Assembly: GCF_900099965.1 (NCBI RefSeq)
Contig: NZ_FNDJ01000018.1
Location: forward strand, 144,705 to 208,704
Origin: Nonomuraea jiangxiensis
Lineage (GTDB): Bacteria; Actinomycetota; Actinomycetes; Streptosporangiales; Streptosporangiaceae
DNA length: 64,000 nucleotides
Reading direction: 5' to 3'
The notes beneath the pieces are model-generated. The model was not told the DNA's origin. It did no database searches and saw only the letters and a program-made list of their open reading frames with translations. Positions 25,852-34,958 of this stretch are shown here, piece after piece; positions within the stretch are counted from its first letter, which is position 1; each line of letters starts with the position of its first letter. A program made the translations under genes and the position numbers.

Positions 25852-25900
25852 GGCGCCCCTCACTGAGGCGCCCCTTGCAGGTGTCGCTCGCTGAGGCGCC
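25847..25900 (+). repeat. Short repeat CTGAGGCGCC, three copies
   Basis: ACTGAGGCGCCCCT at 25847 overlaps the TGA stop of the aldo/keto reductase and recurs at 25862. CTGAGGCGCC occurs again at 25891. The rest of the 395-bp gap to 26246 shows no gene or signal I can support. Confidence 0.6.
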
Positions 25901-26246
25901 GCCTGCTGACACGCCGCGCACGCGGGCGCGTGTCGTCACGCCCCCCTGGGCGAAGGCGCGGCCATGGGCGTCCTCTGGCATTCGCGTGGTCGGATGATCT
26001 GGACGTCCACGGCCGCCGTCTGCGCTCGGAGTGCCCCGCTTACTCTCGCGTCCGGCATACCGCGTAACGCAGCACCGTGGTCTCGCCCTCCTGGTGAGAA
26101 GAGATCACGGGGGTTGCGCAGGCGGATCGTGCCGCAGCACGAAGAACGGACCGCGAAAGGCGCCCCCGTAGAAGCGCCATGCTCGCTCACCTCTCATAAC
26201 CGCGCGTACGCCCTTGTCGACCGGGGTCGCAGCCGGAACTCATCGG

Positions 26247-26969
26247 TCAGTCATGGGTGGCGATGCGGGTCCCGATGTCCTCGCCCTCGCAGATGGCCTT
26301 CATGACACCCGTAGCCGCCACGTCGAAGACGTGCATGAGCAGCCTCTGCTCGTTGGCCAGCACGAACGCGCTCTCGTCCATCACCCTCACGCCGGCCGCC
26401 AGGGCCTCGCGGTAGGTCAGATTGGTGTAGCGCTTCGCGTCCGGGTCGACGTTCGGATCGTGGTCGTACACGCCGTCCACGCCCCGCTTGGCCACCAGCA
26501 GCGCGTCGGCGTCGAGCTCCAGAGCCCGCTGGACGGCGGGGTAGTCGGTGGTGACGTACGGCTGGCCGATGCCGCCCGCCAGAAGCACGATCAGGCCGCG
26601 GCGCAGATGCCGGTCGGCGCGGAGCCGGATGAAGGGTTCGGCCACGCTCTGCATGGGCACCGCCGTCATCACTCGTACGTCGGTCTCGGAACGTGCGGTC
26701 AACACCCCACGCAGCATCAGCGCGTTCATGACCGTGCCGAGCATGCCGATGTTGTCGGCCTCCGCCCTGCCGATGCCCCAGCCCTCCGCCATCCTGCCGC
26801 GGAAGTAGTTGCCGCCGCCGATCACCACGGCGACCTCGACGCCGAGTTCGCGCACCGAAAGGATCTCGTCCGCCAGTTGCGCCAGAACTTCCGGATCCGT
26901 GCCCCAGCCGGTGGCTCCCGCGAGCGCCTCACCGCTGAGCTTCACCACGACACGCGAGTAACGACGCAC
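26247..26969 (-). CDS. pyrH: UMP kinase (PyrH-like amino-acid kinase family)
   Basis: The 240-residue protein has the UMP kinase hallmarks VVVKLSGEALAG, VVIGGGNYFRG, GMLGTVMNALMLRG, VLLAGGIGQPYVTTDYPAV and DADALLVAKRGVDGVYDHDPN. It phosphorylates UMP to UDP. GTG at 26969 is preferred because AAGGGA lies six bases before it; ATG at 26984 is the alternative. It is not accompanied by tsf or frr, the usual neighbours of housekeeping pyrH, so it may be a second copy with a specialised role. Confidence 0.85.
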   Translation of the reverse strand: MRRYSRVVVKLSGEALAGATGWGTDPEVLAQLADEILSVRELGVEVAVVIGGGNYFRGRMAEGWGIGRAEADNIGMLGTVMNALMLRGVLTARSETDVRVMTAVPMQSVAEPFIRLRADRHLRRGLIVLLAGGIGQPYVTTDYPAVQRALELDADALLVAKRGVDGVYDHDPNVDPDAKRYTNLTYREALAAGVRVMDESAFVLANEQRLLMHVFDVAATGVMKAICEGEDIGTRIATHD

Positions 26970-27043
26970 ACCCGATCCCTTCATGGGCGGGCCGCGCACT
27001 CGGCGACCCGGCCAAGGATATGGGGAGCCGTCGCAGGGTGGTT

Positions 27044-28081
27044 CTACCGGGTCGGGGTGAAGGATGTGGCGACCAGCCAGATGCCGGCGGCCGCGATCAC
27101 GGCGGCGACGACGAGGTTCTTGGCCAGGCCGGGGGTCATGCGTTCCGACAGTCGGCGGATCAGGCTTTGCGCCAGGCGGGTGATCCTGGTCCGCGGGGTT
27201 CGCGTCCAGGTGCGCCAGGTGGTCGATGCCACGAGGAGGGCCGCGAGGAGGAGCGGCCACCGTACTGAATCGATGAAGGGCAGCTCGTAGTCGTCGCTGT
27301 CATAGGTGAGGTACGCCGCGAGGTCGAGCAGCGGGAAGAGGAGGAGAGCCGCCGCGGCCACGGTGGCGGGCGATCGTTCCCGGCGGACGGGGACGGTGGC
27401 CTGCGCGGTCGCCGCGAGGGCGACGAGGACGACCGGTAAGCCGATCGCGTCGGCCGAACCGGACCACCACGAGAGGTCGTCCAAGAACGACTTCGGAAAA
27501 GTGACGAAGACGAAGGTGAGGCCCCTCTCGTCGTAGGTGATCGCGCAGCGGTGGAACAGCGCCGCCCACGCCGCCGCGCCGGCCGCGCCCGCCCACAGGA
27601 TGATCCCGTGCCGCGAGCGGGTCAGCGGGCGCCGGGATGCCGCGAGCAGTGCCATCACGGCCATCGGGTAGCAGACGATCAGGAGCCAGGGCGGCACGGC
27701 CGCGCGTTCCTGTCCGGTGCAGGGGTCGAGGCCCGGGACGAGGTACGCGGTGACGAGCCCGTACACGAGGACGGCCGCGATCACGGCGGCGGCGGCGAGC
27801 GTGGCCCGGCGTGACCCGAGTAAGAGCAGGCCGGCCACGACGACCGGCAGCAGGAGGACGGCCCAGAACAGCACCTCCGCAGGCAGGTTGACCAGCGCGT
27901 ACGGGCCGTCCGGCGGGTAGGGAGCCGAGGCCGGCGAGGAGCAGAACCAGCCGACGCTCTGCCTGCCGATCCCGAAGGCCGTCAGGAGCACCGGTCCGGA
28001 CGCGGCCAGCACCGCGCCGAAGCGCAGCACCGCCGCCGCCGTCACCGGGGACGACGCCTCAGCCGCGGGTTCCTGCGTCAC
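27044..28081 (-). CDS. Polytopic membrane protein, unknown function
   Basis: The 345-residue protein has about nine predicted membrane helices, for example FGAVLAASGPVLLTAF, FWAVLLLPVVVAGLLLLG, AAAAVIAAVLVYGLV, GIILWAGAAGAAAWAALF and LVVAAVIAAAGIWLVATSF. A loop contains FCSSPASAPYPPDGPYALVNLP and PGLDPCTGQE, where two Cys might pair outside the membrane. I do not recognise a family. It ends a leftward series of membrane-protein genes (31.3 to 27.0 kb), after a 138-bp gap. Confidence 0.65.
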   Translation of the reverse strand: MTQEPAAEASSPVTAAAVLRFGAVLAASGPVLLTAFGIGRQSVGWFCSSPASAPYPPDGPYALVNLPAEVLFWAVLLLPVVVAGLLLLGSRRATLAAAAVIAAVLVYGLVTAYLVPGLDPCTGQERAAVPPWLLIVCYPMAVMALLAASRRPLTRSRHGIILWAGAAGAAAWAALFHRCAITYDERGLTFVFVTFPKSFLDDLSWWSGSADAIGLPVVLVALAATAQATVPVRRERSPATVAAAALLLFPLLDLAAYLTYDSDDYELPFIDSVRWPLLLAALLVASTTWRTWTRTPRTRITRLAQSLIRRLSERMTPGLAKNLVVAAVIAAAGIWLVATSFTPTR

Positions 28082-28219
28082 GGGACCTCCCGAAGGTGAT
28101 CAATTCGGGCCAGCGTAGCGGAGGACCGGGCGCCTGTTCGGAAGGCTGGCTTCTGGTCGCGCGGTCAGCCGCATCGCCGGCCGGGGGCAGGGTGGGGGCG
28201 AGTGACTCCGACCCCGTCG

Positions 28220-29461
28220 TCAGTCCCTCGACAACGCCTCGGCGACGTGTCGATGACCCACCGTCTCGTAGCCGACCACCGTCACGGCCGGCGCGAGCAT
28301 CAGCACCACCAGGCACCACGACATGCTCAGCCCCAGCTCGGCGCAGACCACGGCGACCACCACCACCCCCGCGGTGCCCGCCAGGAGCAGCAGGTGGAAC
28401 GGGTCGCGGTGCCGCATGAAGATCGAGTAGAGGACGTACAGCGTCAGGACGAAGAACGACAGCGGCACCGCGACGGTCAGCACCGTGGCGGTGGGGTCCA
28501 GGGCGGCGGCGCGCTCCAGGAAGTACGCCGCGACGTGGAGCCCGGCGCCCGTGGCGGCGATGGAGCCGAACAGCAGGATGTGGCCGGCACTCCACAGGTA
28601 CGCCCGTTCCCGGTGCCGCTCCAGCACCTCGGCCCAGGGCACGACGAAGTACATCCACCAGATGCCGAACGTGAGCCCGATACCCGCCACGGCGAGCAGC
28701 GCGACGTCCACGGTCCAGCCATGCTCGGCGTGCACGAGCGCGTTGAGGGCCGCGACCGTGCCGATGACCCCCTCGCCCAGCGTGATCAGCACGAGCAGGC
28801 CGTGCCGCTCCGCGATGTGGTGCGCGTGCCACGGCGTGGGACTGCGGCGCTGGGCCAGTACGGGGCCGACCAGCTCGACGGCGAACAGCCCGACACACCC
28901 CAAGAGGAACGCCGACAGGGGCAGGTCCAGCAGGGCGAAGGCCACCCAGCCGACCTGCGCGCCGCCGATCGTCCACATGAACTTGCGCGCCGCCGGCATG
29001 CGACCCGGGTCGTGCCGGGCGACCAGCGCCCACAGGAACAGCATGGACACCCGCATCACGACATATCCGAGCACCATCACGTCGATGTCCGGGGAAGCCC
29101 CCCGGTCGATGGAGGCGAACATCTCCTCGATGCCGAGCGCGTTGATGATCACACCGACCATCTGCACCATCGTGGCGACCCGGAACACCCAGTCGTCGTT
29201 GTCGTACGCCGAGGCGAACCAGGAGTAGTTCATCCAGGCCCAGGCGACGGCGAAGACCGCGAAGCAGAAGCCCGCGATCGCCGTGCCGACGTGGCCCTCC
29301 GCCAGGTAGTGCGCCAGCTCGTTCGCGGCGGTCCCGAACGCGACCACGAACGTCAGGTCGTAGAGGAGCTCCAGCGGGGTCGCGGTCCGGTGCGACTCCT
29401 TCGGGTTCCGGCCCGAGAGCGGCCGGTGCCGATGGTCCCTGCGGCGGTCAGCCTGGGCCAT
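28220..29461 (-). CDS. Low temperature requirement protein A (LtrA) family membrane protein
   Basis: The 413-residue polytopic protein has the LtrA signature ATPLELLYDLTFVVAFGTAA near the N-terminus, and later NYSWFASAYDNDDWVFRVAT and LITLGEGVIGTVAALNAL. About ten to twelve membrane helices are predicted. LtrA was linked to cold growth in Listeria, but its biochemical activity is unknown. Its start overlaps the 3-prime end of the preceding frameshifted gene by 14 bp, so the two would be co-translated. Confidence 0.85.
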   Translation of the reverse strand: MAQADRRRDHRHRPLSGRNPKESHRTATPLELLYDLTFVVAFGTAANELAHYLAEGHVGTAIAGFCFAVFAVAWAWMNYSWFASAYDNDDWVFRVATMVQMVGVIINALGIEEMFASIDRGASPDIDVMVLGYVVMRVSMLFLWALVARHDPGRMPAARKFMWTIGGAQVGWVAFALLDLPLSAFLLGCVGLFAVELVGPVLAQRRSPTPWHAHHIAERHGLLVLITLGEGVIGTVAALNALVHAEHGWTVDVALLAVAGIGLTFGIWWMYFVVPWAEVLERHRERAYLWSAGHILLFGSIAATGAGLHVAAYFLERAAALDPTATVLTVAVPLSFFVLTLYVLYSIFMRHRDPFHLLLLAGTAGVVVVAVVCAELGLSMSWCLVVLMLAPAVTVVGYETVGHRHVAEALSRD

Positions 29462-30381
29462 GTGGCGATCCTCCCAACTGGCCCGGGACGTCCGGGGTGA
29501 GGCCGGCGAAGACCCGGTCGAGCTCGTCCCCGAGACCGCCCGCGGCCGTCAGAGCGTAGCCCTCACCATGCCGGCCCTTCCAGACCAGGGCGCTGCCGTC
29601 CTCGCTGCGGTGAACGGCCGCCTCGCCGTGCATCGGAGTGGGGCTTTCCAGGCGAAGATCCAGGCTCTGCCGGGCCCATCGGGTGAGGGGGCGGCCATGC
29701 AGCCATTCCGCGGTCAGGGTGATGCTCTTGCCGTCGGCTCGCCAGGTACGGGAGCGATAGTCACGCTCGCCCCCTTGCGATGTGTACGTGCTCCACAAGG
29801 TCACGCCTTGGGGCAGGTAGCCGATGCGCAGCCCTTCGAAGTGGCCTCCCGCTGCGCCGGTCAGGTTCACGGGTTTCAGCTTGCCGGCGATGAACCGTAG
29901 GTCGTCGATGTGGTTACTGCCCACGGTGACGCGCAGCAGGAGGCCGTGCTGTTCGATCCAGAGGAGGTCGTTCCGCTCGGGGGTGGTGCGCGCGTATTCC
30001 TCCCAGATGGTGGACCTGCCATTCGGTGGCAGGGCCAGCCGGTCGAGGTCGTCCGGGCTGCGGATGTTCGTGTTGCGGTAGACGGTGATGCGGACGAGGT
30101 CCTCGGCGGTTCCCCAGGAGATGGCGGTGCCCCTTTAGGGGGCCGTCCTTGACGGGCTGGGTGCGGGGTGTGCCCAGTTCGGGTGGCAGGTAGTGGACCT
30201 CGACGTTGTCCACCGTGATGACGCGTTCTGCGGGTCGGATCAGGAAATATCCGACAGCCACCATCAGCCCTGCGGCCAGTAACAGCGCTCCCGCCGGCCG
30301 CATGCTGAGCCGACGGCGTGTCTTCGGGGCGGTGCGTAAGTGAGGGGCCGCGTCATCGGTCGCGGGCCCGGGCTCACGCAT
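29448..30381 (-). pseudogene. Membrane-anchored protein gene interrupted by a frameshift near 30133
   Basis: The first frame (from ATG at 30381) has a cytoplasmic N-terminus, one helix (PAGALLLAAGLMVAVGYFLI) and then ERVITVDNVEVHYLPPEL, PVKDGPLKG. Beyond about 30133 the credible protein continues in another frame: GTAISWGTAEDLVRITVYRN, WEEYARTTPERNDLLWIEQH, VGSNHIDDLRFIAGKLKPV, ending at 29448. Removing one G from the GGGG beside a palindromic CCCC-TTTA-GGGGG would restore about 310 codons. It may be a true mutation, programmed shifting or a sequence error. Its start overlaps the upstream gene by 8 bp. Confidence 0.7.
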
Positions 30382-31312
30382 GGTCGTACGCTCCCTTCTC
30401 GGCGGCCGGTCGGTTCTCGTCCGGCGTGGAGACGCGGCGCAACCGTACCGCGAGCACGATCAGGACGACAGGGAGGAGTGTGTGCCACGCCCACGCGAGC
30501 GTCACCGGATGGGCCGCCTCCTCCGAGGAGCGCGCGCACCCGAGGGCGGGCAGCCAGTTGAGCACGAGGTCACTGGCCACAAGAGGGACCACCGTCAGCC
30601 AGCCGACCACCCGGCCCAGCGGCCGGTGGCCGGTGCCGGCCAGCAGCGCCCACAGCCCGAAGCCCACCGCGACCATGATCGGCAGCGGGACCAGGACGAG
30701 CATGATCATCACCGGCCCGAGCAGGACCGCCTCCAGGGCTCCCGCGCAGCTCCCGTCCCACAAGATGATGCCCTGATCGACCGACCCGTCCGCGACGGCC
30801 GCCACGTACAGCGCCTGGGGAACGCTCACCAGCGCCAGGGCGACGCCCCACAGGAGCAGCGGCCACCGCCAGCGCAGCGGCCGAAGGGCCGGCCGGCCGT
30901 CGCCGTGGACGGCCCGGCCGAGGGCCGGTAGCAGAGCCGCCGCGGCGAGGCAGGCGGCGGCGATCAGCAGCAGATCAGCGGAGTACCAGGGCAGGAGCCA
31001 CGGAGACCCGCCGGAGTCGGCCGGTCCGCCGTTGATCGCGTGGATGACCGCGTAACGCTGGAGCTCCTCTTCGCTCGGCGCGCCGAGCCCGGTGATCGGC
31101 AGGGCGACGGCCACGGCGAGCAGGACCAGCAGCGCGGCGCCCAGCCGCGACGCCCACCGCCGGCGGCGCAGCACCACGACCGGCACGATCAGGAACGCGG
31201 CGATGGCCACGCCGATGACGACGTTCGCGGCCCTGGGCGCGATGACGGCGGGCACCAGCGGCATCAGGACGACCGCCGTACATAAGGCGGGCACGGCGGT
31301 TTTCGACGACAC
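30374..31312 (-). CDS. Polytopic membrane protein, unknown function
   Basis: The 312-residue protein has about eight hydrophobic helices (for example NVVIGVAIAAFLIVPVVVL, LGAALLVLLAVAVALPITGL, LLLIAAACLAAAALLPALG, VMIMLVLVPLPIMVAVGFGL). A putative external loop contains SVDQGIILWDGSCAGALE. No family is recognised. GTG at 31312 is used; the last codons GAC CAT GCG TGA contain the ATG of the next gene, so an 8-bp overlap couples them. It is the first gene of the leftward membrane operon and is divergent from the serine hydrolase. Confidence 0.65.
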   Translation of the reverse strand: MSSKTAVPALCTAVVLMPLVPAVIAPRAANVVIGVAIAAFLIVPVVVLRRRRWASRLGAALLVLLAVAVALPITGLGAPSEEELQRYAVIHAINGGPADSGGSPWLLPWYSADLLLIAAACLAAAALLPALGRAVHGDGRPALRPLRWRWPLLLWGVALALVSVPQALYVAAVADGSVDQGIILWDGSCAGALEAVLLGPVMIMLVLVPLPIMVAVGFGLWALLAGTGHRPLGRVVGWLTVVPLVASDLVLNWLPALGCARSSEEAAHPVTLAWAWHTLLPVVLIVLAVRLRRVSTPDENRPAAEKGAYDHA

Positions 31313-31426
31313 CCGCGGTGTGTATCGCTCGCGGCGCGATCATGTCAAGCGCACCTCGGCCGTCCACGTCCAGCCCGCGGTCGTATCGGCACGGCGAACC
31401 AGTACCAAGGCGCCGGCCCGCCGTCG

Positions 31427-31446
31427 GGCAGATCGGCACATCTGCC
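31427..31446. promoter_or_regulatory. Inverted repeat in the divergent region, candidate operator
   Basis: GGCAGAT-CGGCAC-ATCTGCC is a perfect 7-bp dyad 50 bp before the serine hydrolase start. A TATTTA element follows at 31449 and TTGACA at 31460. The binding protein is unknown. Confidence 0.45.
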
Positions 31447-31495
31447 AGTATTTACGGGCTTGACAATCTGTTGACCTTGTTGAGGAGTCGCCCGC

Positions 31496-33343
31496 ATGGA
31501 CCGCAGAAGTTTCCTGGCCGTGACCACCGCCACCGGGCTCGGTGTCGGGTTGTCCGCATTCGGCTCTGCGGCCCAGGCGGCGAGCTACCCCTACGTCAAC
31601 CGCCGGGTGCCCGCCGAGGCGACCACCAAGATGGGCGAGCTGGCGCCGTACGGCGTGACGGCGTTCGCGTTCACGCCGTCCAACGGCTGGGTCATCGTCA
31701 CCCAGGACGGCCGCTATTTCGCCCGCGGCATCCCCGACGCGTGCTTCACCGAGCTGGCCGGCCTGCTCAAGGCCGGGAGGAAGGTCACCTGCGTGGCCTT
31801 CCCGCCCGAGGGCGGCGACCGCTGGGTGATCACCACCGACAAGGGGATGTCGTCGCGCGGGCTGCCCGAGGAGTGCCGGCAGCGGATCGCCGACAACTAC
31901 GCGGCCGGGCAGCCGGTGGCGCACGTGGCCTTCCCGCCGGCCGGCGGGAACCGCTGGGTGGTGGTCACCACGACCGGTTTCTTCGCCCGCGGCGTCGATG
32001 ACGAGTGCTACCAGATGATGCGCAACCTGACGCAGGGCGGCCGGCGGGTGACCCGCGTCGCCTTCCCGTACGGTGGCGGCTGGACGGTGGTCGCCCAGGA
32101 CCGCTTCTTCGCCCGCGGCATCGACGACGAGTGCTACCAGCAGATGAACGAGCTCGCCGGCGGCGGCTGGGAGCTGCACAACGTGGCCTTCTCGCCGGTG
32201 AACGACGGCTGGTCGCTGTGCTCGCGCGGCAAGGCCCCGGTGTTGCCCGCCGACCGGGTACGCCAGGTGGAGAACAACGTGCAGGGCGGCACCGTCTGGC
32301 AGCGGATGAGCGCCTGGAAGACGCCCGGCGTGGCCGTCGCGGTGGTGACCGGCAACCGGGTCGCCTGGTCCACCGGGTACGGCCGGCTGACGGCGGGCGG
32401 GACCGCCGCCGTGCATCCGGAGTCCGGCTTCCAGGCCGCCTCCATCAGCAAGGCCGTCACCGCGATCGGCGTGATGCGGCTGCTGCAGACCCGCAAGAAA
32501 TCGCTCACCGACGACATCCGGCCCTACCTCGACTGGACCCTGCCCCGGCGGGCGTGCGTGCCGGAGTCGGCGGTGCCGACGATCGACCGCGTGCTGAGCC
32601 ACCGGGCCGGGATCATCGGGCGCGGCTCGACCTCGCCGGCCGACGCCTGCTCCGGCTTCACCGCCGGGGGCGGCGGCTTCGCCGGGTACGGCCAGGGCGC
32701 GACCGTGCCCTCACTGCTCCAGGTGATGAACGGCGAGGGCAACTCCCCGCGCATCGAGCTGACCACGACACCCGGCGCGGAATACCACTATTCCGGCGCC
32801 GGCTACGTACTGCTGCAACGGATGGTGGAGCAGGAGACCGGCCAGACCCTCGACCGGTACATGACCGACGAGGTCTTCACGCCCCTCGGCATGACGACCA
32901 GCTCCTACGCGCTGACCCCGGCGTTCGAGCTGGCCTCCGGGCACACCACCACGGGAGCGGTGATCCCGGGCGGGCACAACCGGTATCCGGAGTCGGCCGC
33001 GGCCGGCCTCTACACGAACGTCCTCGACCTGTCCCGGCTGATCTGCTACCTCAACAAGGCGTGGACCGCCTCCGGCGACATCGCGGGGCCGCTCTCCCGG
33101 TCGTCGGTTCGTACGATGCTGAGCAAGGGTGCGCAGCCCGACATGGGCCGGGGCTACTTCATCGCCGGCTCAGGGACGAAGAGCTTCTCCTACACGCACG
33201 ACGGCTCGAACCACGGCTTCAAGTCGGTGTTCAAGGGCTATCCCGAGCTGGGCGCCGGATACGCCGTCATGGTCAACGGCGACAACACCGGCCTGGTCAA
33301 CGAGATCGCCGCCGCCATCCGCTCGGTCTACGGCTGGGCCTGA
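31496..33343 (+). CDS. Exported serine hydrolase (class C beta-lactamase/DD-peptidase family) with repeated N-terminal domain
   Basis: The 615-residue protein starts with a Tat-type signal (MDRRSFLAVTTATGLGVGLS, cleavage after AAQA). Residues about 45-245 hold five related units of 45-50 aa with WVxVTxxGxFARGxxDEC and RVTxVAFPP cores. The C-terminal 350 residues are a beta-lactamase-related hydrolase: SISK supplies the nucleophile Ser and Lys (SxxK), YSGAGY the Tyr element and HDGSNHG replaces the KTG triad. It would act on D-amino-acid peptides or esters. ATG at 31496 has TGAGGAG upstream. The repeat region probably mediates binding. Confidence 0.85.
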   Translation: MDRRSFLAVTTATGLGVGLSAFGSAAQAASYPYVNRRVPAEATTKMGELAPYGVTAFAFTPSNGWVIVTQDGRYFARGIPDACFTELAGLLKAGRKVTCVAFPPEGGDRWVITTDKGMSSRGLPEECRQRIADNYAAGQPVAHVAFPPAGGNRWVVVTTTGFFARGVDDECYQMMRNLTQGGRRVTRVAFPYGGGWTVVAQDRFFARGIDDECYQQMNELAGGGWELHNVAFSPVNDGWSLCSRGKAPVLPADRVRQVENNVQGGTVWQRMSAWKTPGVAVAVVTGNRVAWSTGYGRLTAGGTAAVHPESGFQAASISKAVTAIGVMRLLQTRKKSLTDDIRPYLDWTLPRRACVPESAVPTIDRVLSHRAGIIGRGSTSPADACSGFTAGGGGFAGYGQGATVPSLLQVMNGEGNSPRIELTTTPGAEYHYSGAGYVLLQRMVEQETGQTLDRYMTDEVFTPLGMTTSSYALTPAFELASGHTTTGAVIPGGHNRYPESAAAGLYTNVLDLSRLICYLNKAWTASGDIAGPLSRSSVRTMLSKGAQPDMGRGYFIAGSGTKSFSYTHDGSNHGFKSVFKGYPELGAGYAVMVNGDNTGLVNEIAAAIRSVYGWA

Positions 33344-33400
33344 CGGCCCGGCGAACCGCGCGCGAGTGTTATGGTCGCCACGCCACGTCATGGGAGGATC

Positions 33401-34135
33401 ATGAGGTTGCGGAGGAGCCGTCGACCGTCACGCCGCCGATCGTTTCCCGGACGCTCCTTAGGGCGGTGGATCGTGGCCGCCCTCGGGCTCGGGGTGCTCG
33501 TGGCGGCCCTGGTCGGCGCCGCCGCGCCCTACCGGCAGACCCGCGAGTTCCGCGAGGTGGTCGCGTGCGACGACCGGGGTGCCGACGGCTGTTTCGGCAG
33601 CGAGGCGGGCTCCGTCGCCGCCCGGCGCACCTACACCACGACGACGACGAGCACCGACGCCAACGGCCACACCAGCACCAGCACGACCACCCACTACGAG
33701 GTCACCTGGCAGCGGGCCGATGGTTCCCGGCAGACCAGCGACGTGTCGGAGGACTTCTACGGCAAGGCCCGGGAGGGAGAGCCCGCCAGGCTGCGGCTCT
33801 GGCGCGGGGAGGTCGTCGGCGTGGAGGTGATGGGAGGGGAGCAGTGGTTCCTCCCGGAGGCCGGCGAGACGCTCGGCTACTGGCTCTACCTCGCCTACCT
33901 CGGGCTCGGGGTGATGCTGTGGGGGCTGCTGTACGGCTGGTGGGACGGGTTCTTCATGCTCGCCTTCCGCACGTTCGCCTGGATGTTCATGAGCTTCGTG
34001 CCGGTGAGCATGGCGACGGACGCCCTGGCCTACGGCCTGGACGGCGGGACCGGGCTCGTCGTGCAGATCGTGCTCGCCCTCTTCTTCGCCGGGATCGCCG
34101 GCTGGATGCTGCTCGGCTCGCTCGAACGATGGTGA
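33401..34135 (+). CDS. Membrane protein, unknown function
   Basis: The 244-residue protein begins with a strongly basic N-terminus (MRLRRSRRPSRRRS), then a helix (WIVAALGLGVLVAALVGAAA). An external loop of about 110 residues is rich in Thr (ARRTYTTTTTSTDANGHTST). Three C-terminal helices follow (LYLAYLGLGVMLWGLLYG, FMSFVPVSMATDALAYG, VVQIVLALFFAGIAGWMLLG). GGGAGG stands four bases before ATG 33401, which fixes the start over an upstream in-frame ATG. No known family. It lies 57 bp after the hydrolase and 28 bp before the deacetylase, so the three may form one transcript. Confidence 0.65.
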   Translation: MRLRRSRRPSRRRSFPGRSLGRWIVAALGLGVLVAALVGAAAPYRQTREFREVVACDDRGADGCFGSEAGSVAARRTYTTTTTSTDANGHTSTSTTTHYEVTWQRADGSRQTSDVSEDFYGKAREGEPARLRLWRGEVVGVEVMGGEQWFLPEAGETLGYWLYLAYLGLGVMLWGLLYGWWDGFFMLAFRTFAWMFMSFVPVSMATDALAYGLDGGTGLVVQIVLALFFAGIAGWMLLGSLERW

Positions 34136-34163
34136 CCCGCACTCGACCCGAAGGAGCGGCCCG

Positions 34164-34883
34164 GTGACAAGCGCTCGCCGCGTGGCCATCCAGTTCGACG
34201 ACGGCCCGTCGCACTACCGGACCGAGACTCTGCGGATCCTCCGCGAGAAGCGGGTGCCCGGCGTGTTCATGGACACCGGTGCCCGGGTCGCGGCGAACCC
34301 GCACTTCGCCCGGTTCCAGCTGGCCGAGGGGCACCAACTGCTCAACCACACCCACAGCCATGCGAACCTCGACGAGGTGCTGGACCGCGAGGGCCCCGAC
34401 GGCGTCCGCCGGGAGCTCGCCGCCGCGGAGGCCGCGTTCGCGGCAGCCGGTGCCCCGATCTCGTTCCTGGGCGTCCGCCCGCCGTTCGGCGCCGCGAACG
34501 CGCAGGTCCGGCAGATCATCGCGGACCTGGGCTACACGGCCTACCTGACCCGCATCGGCACCGACGACTGGGTGCCGGGGCGCACGCCGCGGGAGATCAG
34601 CGACGCGATCGTCGATCAGCTCCACCCGGGCGCGATCATCGCGCTGCACGACGGCCCGTACGACAGCCCGGCCGGTCCCGGCACGAACGGCGGCCTGGCG
34701 CTGCTCATCGACGCCGTCCGGGAACGGGGCTACCACTTCGGCGCCGTCGGCCCGCACGGCGACGTGGTGGAGCACCGGCTGACCCCGACGGACCAGCCGA
34801 TCCCGGTGGTGGAGAACCCGGTGCCGTACGCCCCGCTGGGCTTCCCCGGCGAGCCCCCGGAGCCGTACGTGATCCTCGGCTGA
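34164..34883 (+). CDS. Polysaccharide deacetylase family protein (NodB domain)
   Basis: The 239-residue protein shows the carbohydrate esterase 4 motifs: FDDGPS (catalytic base and metal Asp), NHTHSH (the two metal His), RPPFGAAN, and IIALHDG containing the C-terminal His. No signal peptide is visible, so it may be cytoplasmic or exported with a partner. Substrates could be N-acetyl sugars of cell wall or small molecules. GTG at 34164 has AAGGAG. A strong terminator follows the stop codon. Confidence 0.85.
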   Translation: MTSARRVAIQFDDGPSHYRTETLRILREKRVPGVFMDTGARVAANPHFARFQLAEGHQLLNHTHSHANLDEVLDREGPDGVRRELAAAEAAFAAAGAPISFLGVRPPFGAANAQVRQIIADLGYTAYLTRIGTDDWVPGRTPREISDAIVDQLHPGAIIALHDGPYDSPAGPGTNGGLALLIDAVRERGYHFGAVGPHGDVVEHRLTPTDQPIPVVENPVPYAPLGFPGEPPEPYVILG

Positions 34884-34888
34884 GCGAG

Positions 34889-34928
34889 AAAGGCCCGCTA
34901 CCAGGCAGCACCTGGGAGCGGGCCTTCA
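34889..34928. terminator. Bidirectional hairpin terminator
   Basis: AAGGCCCGCT pairs with AGCGGGCCTT, with a second CCAGG/CCTGG stem inside. The flanks are GAGAAA on the left and CATTG on the right. It is between the deacetylase (rightward) and katG (leftward), so it probably ends both transcripts. Confidence 0.8.
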
Positions 34929-34958
34929 TTGTCCTCCGTCAGGAGGGTCCCGTCATGA

